Source: Chondrosia reniformis
Lineage: Eukaryota > Porifera > Demospongiae > Chondrillida > Chondrillidae
Direction: 5' to 3'
DNA: 64,000 bases
NCBI GenBank assembly: GCA_947172415.1
Contig: OX359192.1
Location: forward strand, 3,846,501 to 3,910,500
In this document: one piece after another, positions 22,516-35,252 of the stretch
How positions within the stretch are numbered: position 1 is the first letter of the stretch
How the letters are laid out: each line of letters starts with the position of its first letter
Position numbers and translations under genes: made by a program
Notes under the pieces: model-generated
The model's input: the letters and a program-made list of their open reading frames with translations, nothing else
Database searches by the model: none
What the model was told of the DNA's origin: nothing

Positions 22516-23698
22516 CATACAGCTAGGACAAACAGCTAAGACATATAACTAGTACATACGCCTACTACATATAACTAGTAAATACACATATACCTTGTAA
22601 TTATAAATAGTATATACAACTAGTAGCTAGTGCATACAACTAGTGCATACAACTAATACACAAACATATAACTAGTACATACACATTATACATACAAAGA
22701 GTAGATACAACTAGTACATACAACTAGTACATAAAACTAAAAACTAGTACATACAACTAGTTCATAGAACGAGTACATAATACTAGAAATTACAACTTGT
22801 ATATACAACTAGTACATAGCTACTACATACAACTAGTACATACAACTAGTACAAACAACTAGGACATATAGCTAGTACATACACCTACTACATATAACTA
22901 GTACATACACATATACCTAGTAATTATAATAGTATATACAACTAGTACATACGCCTAGTGTATACAACTAGTACATATAACTATTTCACAAACATATAAC
23001 TAGTACATACAAATAGTAAATACAACTATTACATACAACTAGTACATACAACTAGTACCTACAACTAGATCATAAAACTAGTACATACAACTAGTACATA
23101 CAACTGGTACCTTGCTAATACCTAGTATAACTAGTACAAGAACCTACAACAAGTACCAACAACTAGTACCTTCAACTAGAACATTCAACTAGTAAATAGC
23201 TAGTACATACAACTGATATATACATACAACTAGTACACACAACTAATACATACAATTTGTACATACAACTACTACATACAACTACCACATACAACTAGTA
23301 CCTACAACTAGTAAATATAGCTAGTACTAGTTCAAACAACTAGTACATACAACTAGTACTTGCAACTAGTATATATAACTAATACATAAAAATATAACTA
23401 GTACATACAAATAGTACATACACATAGTACATACAACTAGTACATAGAACTAGTCCATACAACTACTACATACAACTAGTATCTAGCACATACAACTAGT
23501 ACATAGAACTATTCCATACAGCTACTACATACAACTAGTGTCTAGCACATACAACTAGTACATTCAACTAGTACATATAACTAGTACAAACAACTACTAT
23601 ATATAACTAGTACATAAAAGGTACATACATCTAGTAGATACAACTAGTGCCTAAAACTAGTAAATACAACTAGTACATACGACTAGTACATACAACTA
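22516..23698 (-). repeat. 13-bp minisatellite, ACATACAACTAGT polarity
   Basis: Continuation of the array between two transposons, with the same polarity as the block before the Tigger insertion. This fits insertion into an existing array. Confidence 0.95.
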
Positions 23699-23700
23699 TA

Positions 23701-26477
23701 GTGCATTTCACCATAATTGTCCCATTTGTATTTTGCCTCAGCAAAATCCATTAGAAATCGGTTAAAGAGGTAATATAGGGTTTTCAATACCGCTGATTTC
23801 ATTTCCGACAAAAGCAACTACGTAGCACCTTCATAGAGCCTGGTAATGTAAGTAGCCAATCAAATTTCTCTATTATGTACACGTAATCACGCACTACCAA
23901 AGAAACGCCTATAATTCGTTCATGACAAATTGCATAATTTCGAATATTTCCGTTTTTGAACTATTCCCGTTTCTTTCCCAGTAAAGAAAGGGAATCTATT
24001 GAGACAAGTTTTTGTTAGTTTCCATTTATTTAGCACGTTTAAATAAATCATTTCATGTTTCGTTTTTGGGAACAATGGCAGACAAATCAGTAAAGCGAGA
24101 CAGATGGTGGCGAAAGCGATTATCCAAGAGTAGAAATAAAAAAATGCTTGACGGTAAGCAAATGACGATATCGGCGATCATTGAAGGCACTTCATGTTCA
24201 ACTACTGAAGACTCACGTAACCCGCAGGAACAGAATTCTATCGAAAATCAAGTACTACAAATCACTGAAGACGATGAAGGCCAGGATATGTCAGAATTAG
24301 ACACTTTCGGGGAGAACAACACAGAAGGTGATCTTAACACGACTGAAGCTATTTTAGAACAACTTGCAGAGGAAGCTGACGATGATGATGACTATGAATT
24401 TGATGCCCAAGCTTCAAAGAGTTGTTTTGTAGACTGGATGTCTCACCAGTCTCCTGAGAATCTTAGAATGACTATTTTGTTGGTTGCTGATATTCTACTA
24501 GCTGCCTCCATCCCCCTAAGACCAGCAGCCACAGTGATTGGGAACTATCTTGAGATATCTGAGTAAACTGTAAGACGATGGAGGTATGACTTTTACAGGA
24601 GTTATGGGAAGGATTTGCAAGATAACCGAGGAAGCTATTCTAGGCCAAACTTGATAGCTGATGAGGACATTTCTGATCGAGCAACAGCATGGCTTAGAAA
24701 AGAAACTCACACAAAAGACATAATCTGACAACAGCAAGATTTACAAGATGGGTGAATGATGACCTTATTCCCTCACTTCCTCAGCCACACGGCTATTCCA
24801 CCATATCAGCTGTTACTGCATGGCGTTGGTTAAATAAGTTAGGATTTGAATTCTCTAAATTCAAAAGAGGATATGTTGATGGTCATGAGCGAGCAGATGT
24901 TATTGCCTACAGGAACCAATTCTTACAGAAGATTTAAGTTTTAGAGGACACCCACAAGCCCCTGCCTACTGCCTCTAATGGTTATCATCCCTACAGAATA
25001 GGAATAGATAGTGCAGAGAAAGAGCTAGTTCTCATCTTTCATGATGAGTCTTGCTTCCACTCTAATGTTGGTAATACCTCAGGTTGGCATGAAAAGGGTA
25101 AAATGCCATTGCTTCCAAAGGACCAAGGTAAAGGCCTAATGATTTCTGATTATATTGATGGGCACAAGTCTCCACCCGAGAGGTATGATGTCACCTTTGT
25201 TTTTGACCAAGCAAAAATCCATATCGTTTATGATGACGATGCTTTGGTTGCCTCTAAAATGAATGTTCATCCAGGAGGGAAGGCCCCAAAGATGAGGACC
25301 TCACCTTTGATTTTTAATGGAAGACCTCAAAGCATGGTTTTATCAGATGGGCGACCTAAAGGTTTGAAGATGATTTTAGAAGAAAGAGGAGTGAACACGC
25401 AAGGAATGGTGAAGGATGACATGGTGAAGACGTTAAATGAGTTCCCTGATTTTAAGAATGAGAAGAACAGAGTGGAAAGATTACTCCGTTGATATGAACA
25501 GTCTGCCTTGTTCCTGCCTAAGTTTCACACGGAGGTAAAGCCTATAGAGCGAGTTTGGGGGATGGCTAAGCGCTTTGCTAGAAATAAGTGTGATTACACT
25601 TTCCATGGATTGCAAAATGTTATTACACCAGCCATGGAAAGTGTAACACTTGATAAATCCGTAAATTTTTCAGCAAGTCCAGAGAGTATATCCTGGCATT
25701 TCGCAATGGGCATAGTGGTTATAAAGCCGATGAAGTTGTAAAGGAATATAAATCGCAATTGACTCTGCTGAAGCAGAGTCAATTCAGTAATGTGCAGAAA
25801 CTTATAGTACAAGCAATAATGCCAATTATAGATTACTTATAACCTAAGATAGAGAATTTAACATAATTGTCATGAATAGCTATAGATGATTTCTTAATTA
25901 TGCATATTTGTGGTTTTAGCGATTATTGGTTTACTTATTTGAGTATAAAACATTTTGTACTATGAAATATAACAAAAGGCTCCTTAAAATTTTAGATTAA
26001 TATCCTATTTAGATGAACTTTAATTTCATGTTGTCTCTAGGGGTTTATATAACTGAGAATAGGCCTTCAAAAAGACATCATAATTTCTATTTTATTAAAT
26101 TTGGAAATGTCATATCTTTTTAATGAAGGTGGCTAGCAATAAAAGCTTCCTTAATATTTACGAAAATAACTTATACAATAGATACTAAAAAAATCAAAAC
26201 ATTAAAATGTTCCATCTTTCTAAAATAGCCCTTGAAAATTGTCAAAATAACAGAATACCACAAAATATTTGATGGGGGTGTGGATTTACCAGTTGCCATG
26301 ACAACCTCAATTCAAATTTTTTTATTCTTTTCGAATCTGAAAACATATACACTTAATAAATACAGGTGTACTAAGCCTAAAATTTGAATTATGATCAATG
26401 CATCTTTACTATTAAAATTGCATTAGTGGGACATTTATGATGAATTGCATTAGTGGGACATTTATGATGAAATGCAC
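23701..26477 (+). mobile_element. TA-target DDE transposon with long D-E spacing, copy 1
   Basis: Left end GTGCATTTCACCATAATTGT; right end (inverse) GTGCATTTCATCATAAATGT; TA on each side (23699-23700 and 26478-26479). A 27-bp piece near the right end (beginning TTGCATTAGTGGGACATTTA) is tandemly doubled. About 1.7 kb of the interior is a decayed transposase related to that of the element at 53267. The remaining 25860-26400 is AT-rich non-coding sequence. Confidence 0.88.
24075..25741 (+). pseudogene. Transposase of the long-spaced DDE family, decayed
   Basis: Starts MADKSVKRDRWWRKRLSKSR, followed by an acidic segment (EEADDDDDYEF). After TAA at 24564-24566 the frame continues VRRWRYDFYRSYGKDLQ, where the related protein has a similar Trp/Arg segment. 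AWRWLNKLGFEFSKFKRGYV and DGHERADVIAYRNQF follow, then FHDESCFHSN (first D), FVFDQAKIH (second D) and LFLPKFHTEVKPIERVW (E). Stops or frameshifts occur near 24564, 24727, 24936 and 25490. The alignment with the 53750-55519 protein is continuous in motif order. Only the presence of catalytic residues, not activity, can be claimed. Confidence 0.85.
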
Positions 26478-26479
26478 TA

Positions 26480-26703
26480 TAGGACATACATGTAGTAGAC
26501 ACAACTAGTACACACAACTAGTACATACAACTAGCACATACAACTACTACATACAACTAGAAACTAGTGCATGGAACTAGAACATATATTTAGTACATAC
26601 CACTAGTTAATACCACTAGCACATACAACTAGTACCTATGACAATAACATACATATATAACTAGTACATATAAATAGTCCAGAAAACTAGTACATTAAAC
26701 TAT
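26480..26703 (-). repeat. 13-bp minisatellite, ACATACAACTAGT polarity
   Basis: Short block of the same polarity as upstream. It resembles part of the 342-bp duplicated segment (for example ACATATATAACTAGTACATA and ATAGTCCAGA). Polarity flips at about 26703. Confidence 0.9.
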
Positions 26704-29700
26704 ATTTATATACTAGTTGTGTGTACTATTTGTATGTATTAACTGTGTGTATTAGTTATGCACTAGTTGCATGTACTAATTCTAATAACTAGTTGTATGT
26801 ACTAGTACAAGTTAAATTTACTAATTATAGGTATTAGTTGTATGTAATAGTTGTATGTGCTAATTGTTTGAACTAGTTGTATGTACTAATTGTATGTACT
26901 AGTTATATGAACTAGTTTTATGTACTATGTGGATGCACTATTTATTTGAACTAGTTATATTTTTATGTATTAGTTATATGTAGTAGGTGTGTGTACCAGT
27001 TATAAGTACTAGTTGAAAGTACTAGTTGTATGTACTAGTTGTATGTACTAGAACTAACCATAGTTATATGTACTAGTTGTATGCACTAGTTTTATGAACT
27101 AGTTCTATTTATATTTACTAGTTGTAGGTACTAGTTATATGTAGCAGATGTATCTACTATTTGTATCTACTATTTGTATGTACTATGTGCATGTACTATT
27201 TATAAGTATCAGTTATATGTATGTAGTAGTTATATGTTTGTGATCTAGTTATATATAGTAGTTGTATGCACTATCTGTATGTACTAGTTGTATGTACGGT
27301 TTATAATTACAAGGTATATGTGTATTTACTAGTTATATGTAGTTGGTGTATTTACTAGTTATATGTATTTGGTGTATGTACTAGTTATATATACTAGTTG
27401 TTTGTCCTAGTTGTATGTACTAGTTGAATGTACTAGTTGTATGTACTAGTTAATAGTTGTATGAACTAGTTGTACTTACTAATGGTAAATACTAGTTGTA
27501 TAAACTAAATGTGTGTACAAGTTTTATGAACTAGTTGTATGTACTAGTTGAATGTACTAGTTGCATGTACTGGTTATATGTACTAGTTAATAGTTCTGGG
27601 AACTAGTTGGACGACTTAATTGTAAATACCAGTTATATGAACTAGTTGTTTGTATATAATAGTTGTATGAATTAGTTAAATGTACTAGTTTTATGTATAT
27701 ATTAGTTGTGTGTACTAGTTTCTAGTTGCATGTACTAGTTTTATGTACTAGTTATATATACTATATGAATGCACTATTCACATGTACTGGTTATATGAAC
27801 TAATTTCAAGTACCAGTTGTATGTACTAGTTGTATGGACTAGTACTATTTATATTTACTAGTAGTAGGTACTAGTTGTATGTACTAGTTGTATGTATATA
27901 CTAGTTGTATGTACTAGGTATGTACTGGTTTTATGTTCTAGTTATATGTACTAGTTGTATGTACAAGCGGTAGGTTCTTGTACTAGTTACACTAGGTGCT
28001 AGGAAGGTACTAGTTGTATGTAGTATATACTGATTGGATGTAATTGTTGTATGTACTAGTTGTATGTACTATTTATAATTATTAGGTAAAAGTGTATGTA
28101 CTAGTTATATGTAGTAGGTGTATGTACTATTTATATGTCCTACTTGTTTTTCCTAGTTGTGTGTAGTAGTTATGTACTAGTTGAATATACAAGTTGTACG
28201 TTCTAGAATTATGTACTCATTCTGTGAGCTAGTTGTATATACTAGTTTCTAGTTGTATGTACTAGTTGTAAGTACTAGTTTTATGTACTGGTTGTATGTA
28301 CTAGTTGTGTGTACTATTTATAATTACAAGGTATGTGTATTTACTAGCTATATGTAGTAGGGGTATGTACTAGTTATATGTCCTGGCTGTTTGTCGTAGT
28401 TGTATGGACTAGTTGAATGTACTAATTGTATGTACAAATTGTATATACTAGGTGTAGGTAGTGGTTGTATGTTCTAATTGTTTTAACTCAGTTCTAGGTA
28501 CTAATTGTTGGTACTAGGTGAGTACTAGTTACTAGTTTCTAGTTGTATGTACTAGTTGGAAGTACTAGTTTTATGAACTATGTGTATGTACCAGTTGTTG
28601 ATTCTTGTACTACTAATACAATGTACTAGGTAGGTTCTAGCTGTATGTACTAGATACTTGTTGCATGTACTAGTTGTATGAACTAGTTTTATGAACTAGT
28701 TGTGTGTACTGTTTATATCTACTAGTTATATATGCCAGTTATATGTACTCTAAAGTTTTATGTACTACTAGTATGTACTAGTTATATTTACTAGCTGTAT
28801 TTACTATCCGTGTGTTCTAATTGTATGCACTAGTTGTATGTACTGGTTGTATATACTCTGTATGTACTAGTCGAATGGAGTAGTTTCTTCTACTAGTTGA
28901 ATGTATAAGTAGTGGGTAATGTTTGTATGTACTAGTTATATGTACTAGTTGTGTGTACTTTTTGTCTGTACTAGTTGTATGTACTAGTTGTATGTTCTAT
29001 TGTCTAATTGTATGTACTAGTGTTATGTACTGGCTGTATTTACTAGGTGTATGTTGTAGTTGTATGTTCTAATTGTTGGAACTAGTTCTATGTACTAATT
29101 GTATGTACTAAGTATATACTAGTTGTATGTACTAGTTGTATGTATTTGTTGTAAGTACTAGTTGTATATACTATGTGTATGTACCAGTTGTTGATTCCTG
29201 AACTAGTTATACTATGTACTAGGTAGGTTGTAGTTGTATGTACTAGATACTTGTTGAATGTACTAGTTGTATGAACTAGTTTTATGAACTAATTTTATGT
29301 ACTGTTTATATCTAACAGTTATATTCACTAGTAGTATGTACTAGTTATAATTACTAGCTTTATGTACTATTTGTGTGTACTAATTTTATGCACTAGTTGT
29401 ATGTACTAGTTGTGTGTACTCAATACTATTTGTATGTACTAGTCGAATGTAGTAGTTATTTGCACTAGTTGAATGTATAAGTAGTGGGTTATTGTGGTAT
29501 GTACTAGTTTTTTGTATTAGTTGTATGTACTATATTTATGTACTAGTAATATGTGCTAGTTGTATGTACTACTTATATGTACTCATTACATTTGTATGTA
29601 CTGAGTGTATTTATGTTTTTCTTTGTATTTTTGTATTCCTAGTACTAGGTACTAAGTTCTAGGAATGAACTAGTTCTATGAACTACTTGTTTGTTTGTGT

Positions 29701-30060
29701 GAACTAGTGTTCTGTACTAGTTGTATGTACTATATTTATGTACTAGTTATATGTACTAGTTGTATGTACTATTTGTATGTACTACTTATATGTACTCGTT
29801 ACATTTGTATGTACAGGGTGTATGTACTAGTTGTATGTACTATTTACATTTACTAGGTATACGTGTATTGTACTAGTTATATGTAGTAGGTGTCTGTACT
29901 ATTTATATGGCCTAGTTTTATGGACTAGTTGTATGTACTAGTCGCATGTACTAATTATATTTACTAGTTACTAATTTTATGAACTACTTGTAACTACTAA
30001 TTTTATGAACTACTTGTAACTAAGAATTTTATGTACTACTTGTATACCTTACCTTGTATG
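26704..30060 (+). repeat. 13-bp minisatellite, ACTAGTTGTATGT polarity
   Basis: About 3.4 kb of degenerate units in the opposite polarity. It contains recurring non-consensus landmarks (CAGTTGTTGATTCTTGTAC near 28595 and a variant near 29190; GGAATGAACTAGTTCTATGA near 29670) that reappear elsewhere in the array in both orientations. Confidence 0.95.
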
Positions 30061-30395
30061 GCTTCATGTTACGGAAAGAGTATATATATATATACATATA
30101 TATATAATAGGGGTTAATACGCAACTATTATAACACTTATTTTATACGTCGATATTTGTATAATACTAGTTCATACGCAACTATTGTAACACTTAATTTA
30201 TACGTCAATACATGGTTTTTACAAATGGCGGCGTTCAGGAAGCTTTAGTTTACGAAACTTTTCCATCGTTATTTATAAAGTTCAGGACACTAAATCGTCC
30301 TCAATCGTTAGTATTGCGAATTTATATATTAAATCCCAACAATGTGGCCAAGTAGTTCCAGTTAATGCGGGGGCAGTAGCCCCACGAGTTTTTAA
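30061..30395 (+). mobile_element. Unclassified insertion with hairpin and GAGTTTTTAAACTC tail, copy 1
   Basis: Non-array sequence. Two direct copies of CATACGCAACTATTGTAAC / AATACGCAACTATTATAAC-like sequence lie at about 30115-30210. The segment ATGGCGGCGTTCAGG (about 30224) and the 3' end GCCAAGTAGTTC, hairpin GGGGC-AGTA-GCCCC, then ACGAGTTTTTAAACTC, recur in diverged form at 48790-49066. No open frame was found. TACTTGT next to both ends may be a target duplication, but it is also common in the array. Confidence 0.6.
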
Positions 30396-30851
30396 ACTCG
30401 AAATACTTGTTTGTACTAGTTGTATGTATATACCAGTTGTAGACTAGTTAAATGTACTAGTTTTATATATATACTAGATGTTTATTCTAGTTTCTAGTTG
30501 TAGTATCTAGTACATACAACTAGAACCTCCCTAGTACATAGAATAAGTAGTACAAGAATCAACAACTGGTACATACACATAGTACAAACAACTAGTACTT
30601 ACAACTAGTACATACAACTAGAAACTAGTAACTAGTACATACCTAGTACATACAATTAGTACATAGAACTAGTTCAAACAATTAGAACATACAACTAGTA
30701 CAAAGCTAGTACATACAACTAGTATAAACATACAACTATTACACCGACCGTATACAAACAATTAGCACATACAACTAGTACTTTTAACTAGTACTTATAC
30801 CAAGTTCACACACCTACTACATATAACTAATACATACAACTAATACATACA
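30396..30851 (-). repeat. 13-bp minisatellite with a polarity switch near 30506
   Basis: The first about 110 bp read ACTAGTTGTATGT. From about 30506 the polarity is ACATACAACTAGT. The block ends in the foldback fragment at 30852. Confidence 0.9.
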
Positions 30852-31006
30852 TATAGCTATGCATGAATCCTACAAGCAAGGGTGTTGTATGATTCATGCA
30901 TATATAGCTAATGCTTCACTGTGTAACATCCCTTTCTTGTTTATGTGCTTTTTGTGCCATCCCTACATCTTTACTATTTTTGTAGAAAATTTTTATTTTT
31001 CTCTAG
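30852..31006 (-). mobile_element. Foldback element, truncated copy (3' half of hairpin)
   Basis: Matches the distal part of the foldback at 15748-15992: GCATGAATCCTACAAGCAAG, then the arm through CTTCACTGTGTAACATCCCT to TTCTCTAG. Only the loop and one arm are present. Confidence 0.85.
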
Positions 31007-32146
31007 TATATAGTACATAAAAATAGTACGTACAACTAGTATATATAACTAGTACAAACAACTGGTACATACACCCAGTACATACAAATGTAACAAGTAC
31101 ATATAAGTAGTATATACAACTAGTACATACAACTAGTACTTATAAATAGTACATATAACTAATACATATAACTAGTACATATAACTAATACATACATCTA
31201 GTCTAGTATATACAACTGGTACCTCCCTAGTACGTAGTACAATTAGGACTAGAACCTACAACTAGTATATACTACTAGTACATACAACTAGTACATGCAA
31301 CTAGTACATATAACTAGTACATATAACTAGTACATATGACTAGTACATATACATATAACTAGTGCATAAATATTATACATACAACTAGTACAAAAAAATA
31401 GCTCACACAAACAAACAAGTAGTTCATAGAACTAGTTCATTCCTAGTACCTAGTATAACTTGTACTAGAACCTAAAACTAGTTCAAACATCTCGTACATA
31501 CAACTAGTAAATACAATTAGGCAATAGTATATACAACTAGTACATTCAACTAGTACATACTAATAGTACATACAAAGAGTACATACAACTAGTACATATA
31601 AGTAGTACATACAACAATAACCCACTACTTATACATTCAACTAGTACAAATAACTCCAACATTCGGCTAGTACATACAAATAGTTTTGAGTACATACAAA
31701 CAGTACATACAACTAGTACTTACAACTAGTACATACAACTAGAAACTAGTAATTAGTACATACTTAGTACATACAAATAGTACATAGAACTAGTTTAAAC
31801 AATTAAAACATACAACTACCACATACACCTAGTACGTACAAATAGTATTTAAAACTAGTTCATATAACTAGTACATAACTAGTAAATTTCTAGTATATAA
31901 AATTAGTACATAGAACTAGTTCAAACAATTAGAACATACAACTACTACATTCACCTAGTATATACTATTTGTACATACAATTAGTACATATAAATAGTAC
32001 ATGCAACTAGTACACAAAGCTAGACTATACAACTAATAACTAGTAAATATAACTAGTACATAGCTACTACTTACAACTAGTATATACATACAATTAGTGC
32101 ATACAACTAATACAGACAATTAGTACATACAACTACTACATTCAAC
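31007..32146 (-). repeat. 13-bp minisatellite, ACATACAACTAGT polarity
   Basis: Array block between the foldback fragment and the palindromic Tigger-like element. It includes inverted versions of landmarks found in plus-polarity blocks (ACAAACAAACAAGTAGTTCA near 31410). Confidence 0.95.
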
Positions 32147-32376
32147 CTTATTAAAGCGGTCACCTCTCTTTTCCGGTCGCCAACGTATACTCCCGAACAA
32201 TCCGCTATATTGAAGTATACATAGAGACCTTGTTAATGTGGTCACCTGTGTAATGCATATAGCGGTCGCCCTTCCGTGGCCCCGAAGGGATTTCTCTACT
32301 CTGTAATGCGGCCATACAGATTTGAAAGTACGTAAATGGCAACAATGCATTGATAAAATGTTCTAAAGAGTCTCCT

Positions 32377-32751
32377 TTACTCCTTCAGTGACTCTTGCAG
32401 CTTTCTTATAAAGTTCTGGTGTCCATCGAAATGATAGAAACATGGAACTTCCAGCCCGAGACCAACGCCACGATTCACAGGGCTGCCAGTGACCTCACAC
32501 ACAATCTGGTTCCCTTGTCTGAGGAGGAAAAAGTGAGTATATCGAGCGAATGACTTTGGAAGGTGACCTACAACCTGTCCGTTCTTCTTTACCGCCGTTG
32601 CCATTGGGTCATATGGGTTGGACGGCTCTGCTTCCACCTCTAAAACTTCTCCTGGCTCTGGTGTCCACAAGTCTTTATAATCATGGAACCCACTAATAAA
32701 CGATGCGTAGCTAAAGTGAGAAACAGATACAGAAGTGGCGTTCGCAGCCAT
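32377..32751 (-). CDS. HIRAN-domain protein, left-arm copy
   Basis: Complete 124-residue frame with ATG at 32751 and stop at 32377. The core reads FISGFHDYKDLW, GEVLEVEAEPSNPYDPMATA and QVVGHLPKSFARY. This fits the HIRAN pattern (a G-x-x-x-Y segment, then EPxNPYDPxA and a G-H/Y-hydrophobic-P turn), a domain that binds DNA 3' ends in HLTF-type proteins. Here it stands alone, with no helicase. It is transcribed away from the transposase, whose ATG is 80 bp away on the other strand, so the two probably share a bidirectional promoter. It differs from the right-arm copy at only two residues (Gly/Arg and Thr/Ile). The frame is intact while the transposase is broken. The function in transposition is inferred only from linkage. 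Confidence 0.75.
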   Translation of the reverse strand: MAANATSVSVSHFSYASFISGFHDYKDLWTPEPGEVLEVEAEPSNPYDPMATAVKKNGQVVGHLPKSFARYTHFFLLRQGNQIVCEVTGSPVNRGVGLGLEVPCFYHFDGHQNFIRKLQESLKE

Positions 32752-32831
32752 ACGACCGAAGCTTGATTAGGTAGCAGCTGCTATACACCCACGCTAACAC
32801 GTTTCGTTATAGCTATGCTCGTGCCTCTAAC
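32752..32831. promoter_or_regulatory. Probable bidirectional promoter between HIRAN gene and transposase
   Basis: The 80 bp separates the two divergent ATGs. The same spacing is kept in the right arm (34798-34877). No TATA box stands out. The assignment is from gene arrangement only. Confidence 0.4.
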
Positions 32832-34510
32832 ATGCCTCGAAAAGAATTGACATTGAAACAACGTGTGGAGGTGATTAGGTACCAAAAGAGCCACCCAAAA
32901 GAAGGAACTCGAATTTTGGCAGAACGTTTTGGCTGTGGCAGAACACAGATTCAGTCAATTTTGAAAGCCAAGGAGGAGATTCTTTAAGATTTTGAAAAGA
33001 ATGGAAGTGAAGACAAGAAGAGGAACAGAAAAGCTGAATTTCCGGACATTGATGATGCTGTTTACAAATGGTACTGTCTTGGTCGGGAAAGGAACATTCC
33101 CATATCGGGACCAATGCTCCAGGAGGAGGCCCGTTTGATTGCTGAATGACTCGAGAATTCACGGATCAAGGCATTTAATGGTTGGCTCCAGTCATTCAAA
33201 GCTCTCCACCATTTAAAAATGCTCACAGTTTGTGGAGAGTCAGCTAGTGTTCCCCAAGGAACGGTGGAGGCATGGCATAGCAGAGTGAAGGATTTGGTGA
33301 TAGGGTATGTACCAAAGAACATTTGGAACACTGATGAGACCGGCTCCTTTTTCCGAGCCCTACCTGATAGAACCCTTGCTCAATCTGCTTCACAGTGTAA
33401 GGGTGGCAAAAAATCAAAAGACAGGGTGACTGTTGTCTTTTTCATCAATGTGGCTGGTGAGAAAGAACCACCAATTGTAATAGGCAAGTCAAAATCTCCT
33501 CATTGCTTTGGCGGCCTCAAAGATAAGCAAAAACCACATGGAGTGCCATACTATGCAAATAAGAAAGCATGGATGACTTCAGAGATTATGGATGATATCC
33601 TAGCATCACTTAACCAAAGACTGAAAAGGGAGGACCGCCACATTCTTCTTCTGCTTGATAATGCTCCTTGCCATCCTCGGGATTATCAAGACAGCTCCAC
33701 ATTTTCCAACATCAAAGTGGTATTCTTTCCAGTGAATACCACATCTCGTCTGCAACCACTCGATGCGGGAGTAATTCAAAGCTTCAAGTGCCAGGCTGGG
33801 CACTTTTGATCAAACATACATTAGCAGCAATTGATTCGTCAGCCAGCTTGTCCGCATTTGACATAGCCAAATCAGTGGATATCCTGACTGGCATTCGAAT
33901 GATTAAACTTGCATGGCACAAAGTCAAAGAAGACACAATCATTAAGTGCTTCATGAACTGTGGCGTGGTTGGGGGCAAAATAGACCACCTATCAGATTCT
34001 TTCGCTGAAGTTGACGAATTGGAGGAGCTTGTCCACCACATTAACCCAACGATTTCTGCCCAGGAATACATTCATGCTGAGGAAGACATGCCAGCTTATG
34101 CCACTATGCCAGAAGGAACAACAATGGAAGATCTACGTACACGGTTGCATGAAAAAGCCATCAGTGGAGAACTGCCATCCAATAGCCATATCAAACTCGA
34201 GAATAACAGTGAAGATGATGATGATGATGATGATGTAGGTAGTGAAAATGATACCCCAAGTGCAGAAGTGAACAATTACACCATCCACATGTTTGATGAA
34301 GCCATTAGAGTCTCACATGACTTGCTCCATTTTTTGACCACTACTGCACTTTATACCTTGTCCACAGTTCCTTGGGGAACACTAGCTGACTCTCCACAAA
34401 CTGTGAGCATTTTTAAATGGTGGCGAGCTTTGAATGACTGGAGCCAACCATTGGATGCCTTGAACCGGGAATTCTCGAGTCATTCAGCAATCAAACGGGC
34501 CTCCTCCTGA
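32832..34510 (+). pseudogene. Tigger/pogo transposase with two stops and a frameshift
   Basis: From ATG 32832: MPRKELTLKQRVEVIRYQKS and AERFGCGRTQIQSILKAKEE form the CENP-B-type HTH, then TAA (32985-32987). The frame continues with DDAVYKWYCLGRERNIPISG (second HTH), TGA (33147-33149), then the catalytic domain: IWNTDETGSFF (first D), RHILLLLDNAPCHP (second D) and TSRLQPLDAGVIQSFK (third D). A frameshift near 33795 moves the frame to a C-terminal region (ALLIKHTLAAIDSS, MIKLAWHKVKEDTI, an EDDDDDDDV run coded by a GAT repeat). After about 34361 the frame enters the inverted arm, so its last about 50 residues come from antisense of the 5' coding region, not from the original C-terminus. Inactive as written, but all three catalytic Asp are retained. 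Confidence 0.88.
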
Positions 34511-34877
34511 AGCATTGGTCCCGATATGGGAATGTTCCTTTCCCGACCAAGACAGTACCAATTGTAAACAGCATCATCAATGTCCGGAAATTCAGCTTTT
34601 CTGTTCCTCTTCTTGTCTTCACTTCCATTCTTTTCAAAATCTTAAAGAATCTCCTCCTTGGCTTTCAAAATTGACTGAATCTGTGTTCTGCCACAGCCAA
34701 AACGTTCTGCCAAAATTCGAGTTCCTTCTTTTGGGTGGCTCTTTTGGTACCTAATCACCTCCACACGTTGTTTCAATGTCAATTCTTTTCGAGGCATGTT
34801 AGAGGCACGAGCATAGCTATAACGAAACGTGTTAGCGTGGGTGTATAGCAGCTGCTACCTAATCAAGCTTCGGTCGT

Positions 34878-35252
34878 ATGGCTGCGAACGCCACTTCTGT
34901 ATCTGTTTCTCACTTTAGCTACGCATCGTTTATTAGTGGGTTCCATGATTATAAAGACTTGTGGACACCAGAGCCAGGAGAAGTTTTAGAGGTGGAAGCA
35001 GAGCCGTCCAACCCATATGACCCAATGGCAACGGCGGTAAAGAAGAACAGACAGGTTGTAGGTCACCTTCCAAAGTCATTCGCTCGATATACTCACTTTT
35101 TCCTCCTCAGACAAGGGAACCAGATTGTGTGTGAGGTCATTGGCAGCCCTGTGAATCGTGGCGTTGGTCTCGGGCTGGAAGTTCCATGTTTCTATCATTT
35201 CGATGGACACCAGAACTTTATAAGAAAGCTGCAAGAGTCACTGAAGGAGTAA
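34878..35252 (+). CDS. HIRAN-domain protein, right-arm copy
   Basis: Same 124-residue frame as the left-arm copy, in inverted position, with an intact start and stop. Two substitutions separate the copies (KKNRQVV against KKNGQVV; EVIGSPV against EVTGSPV). Upstream on the other strand lies the duplicated 5' end of the transposase (from ATG about 34797 on the minus strand). That fragment stops early and has no catalytic domain, so this copy is not paired with a usable transposase. Confidence 0.75.
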   Translation: MAANATSVSVSHFSYASFISGFHDYKDLWTPEPGEVLEVEAEPSNPYDPMATAVKKNRQVVGHLPKSFARYTHFFLLRQGNQIVCEVIGSPVNRGVGLGLEVPCFYHFDGHQNFIRKLQESLKE

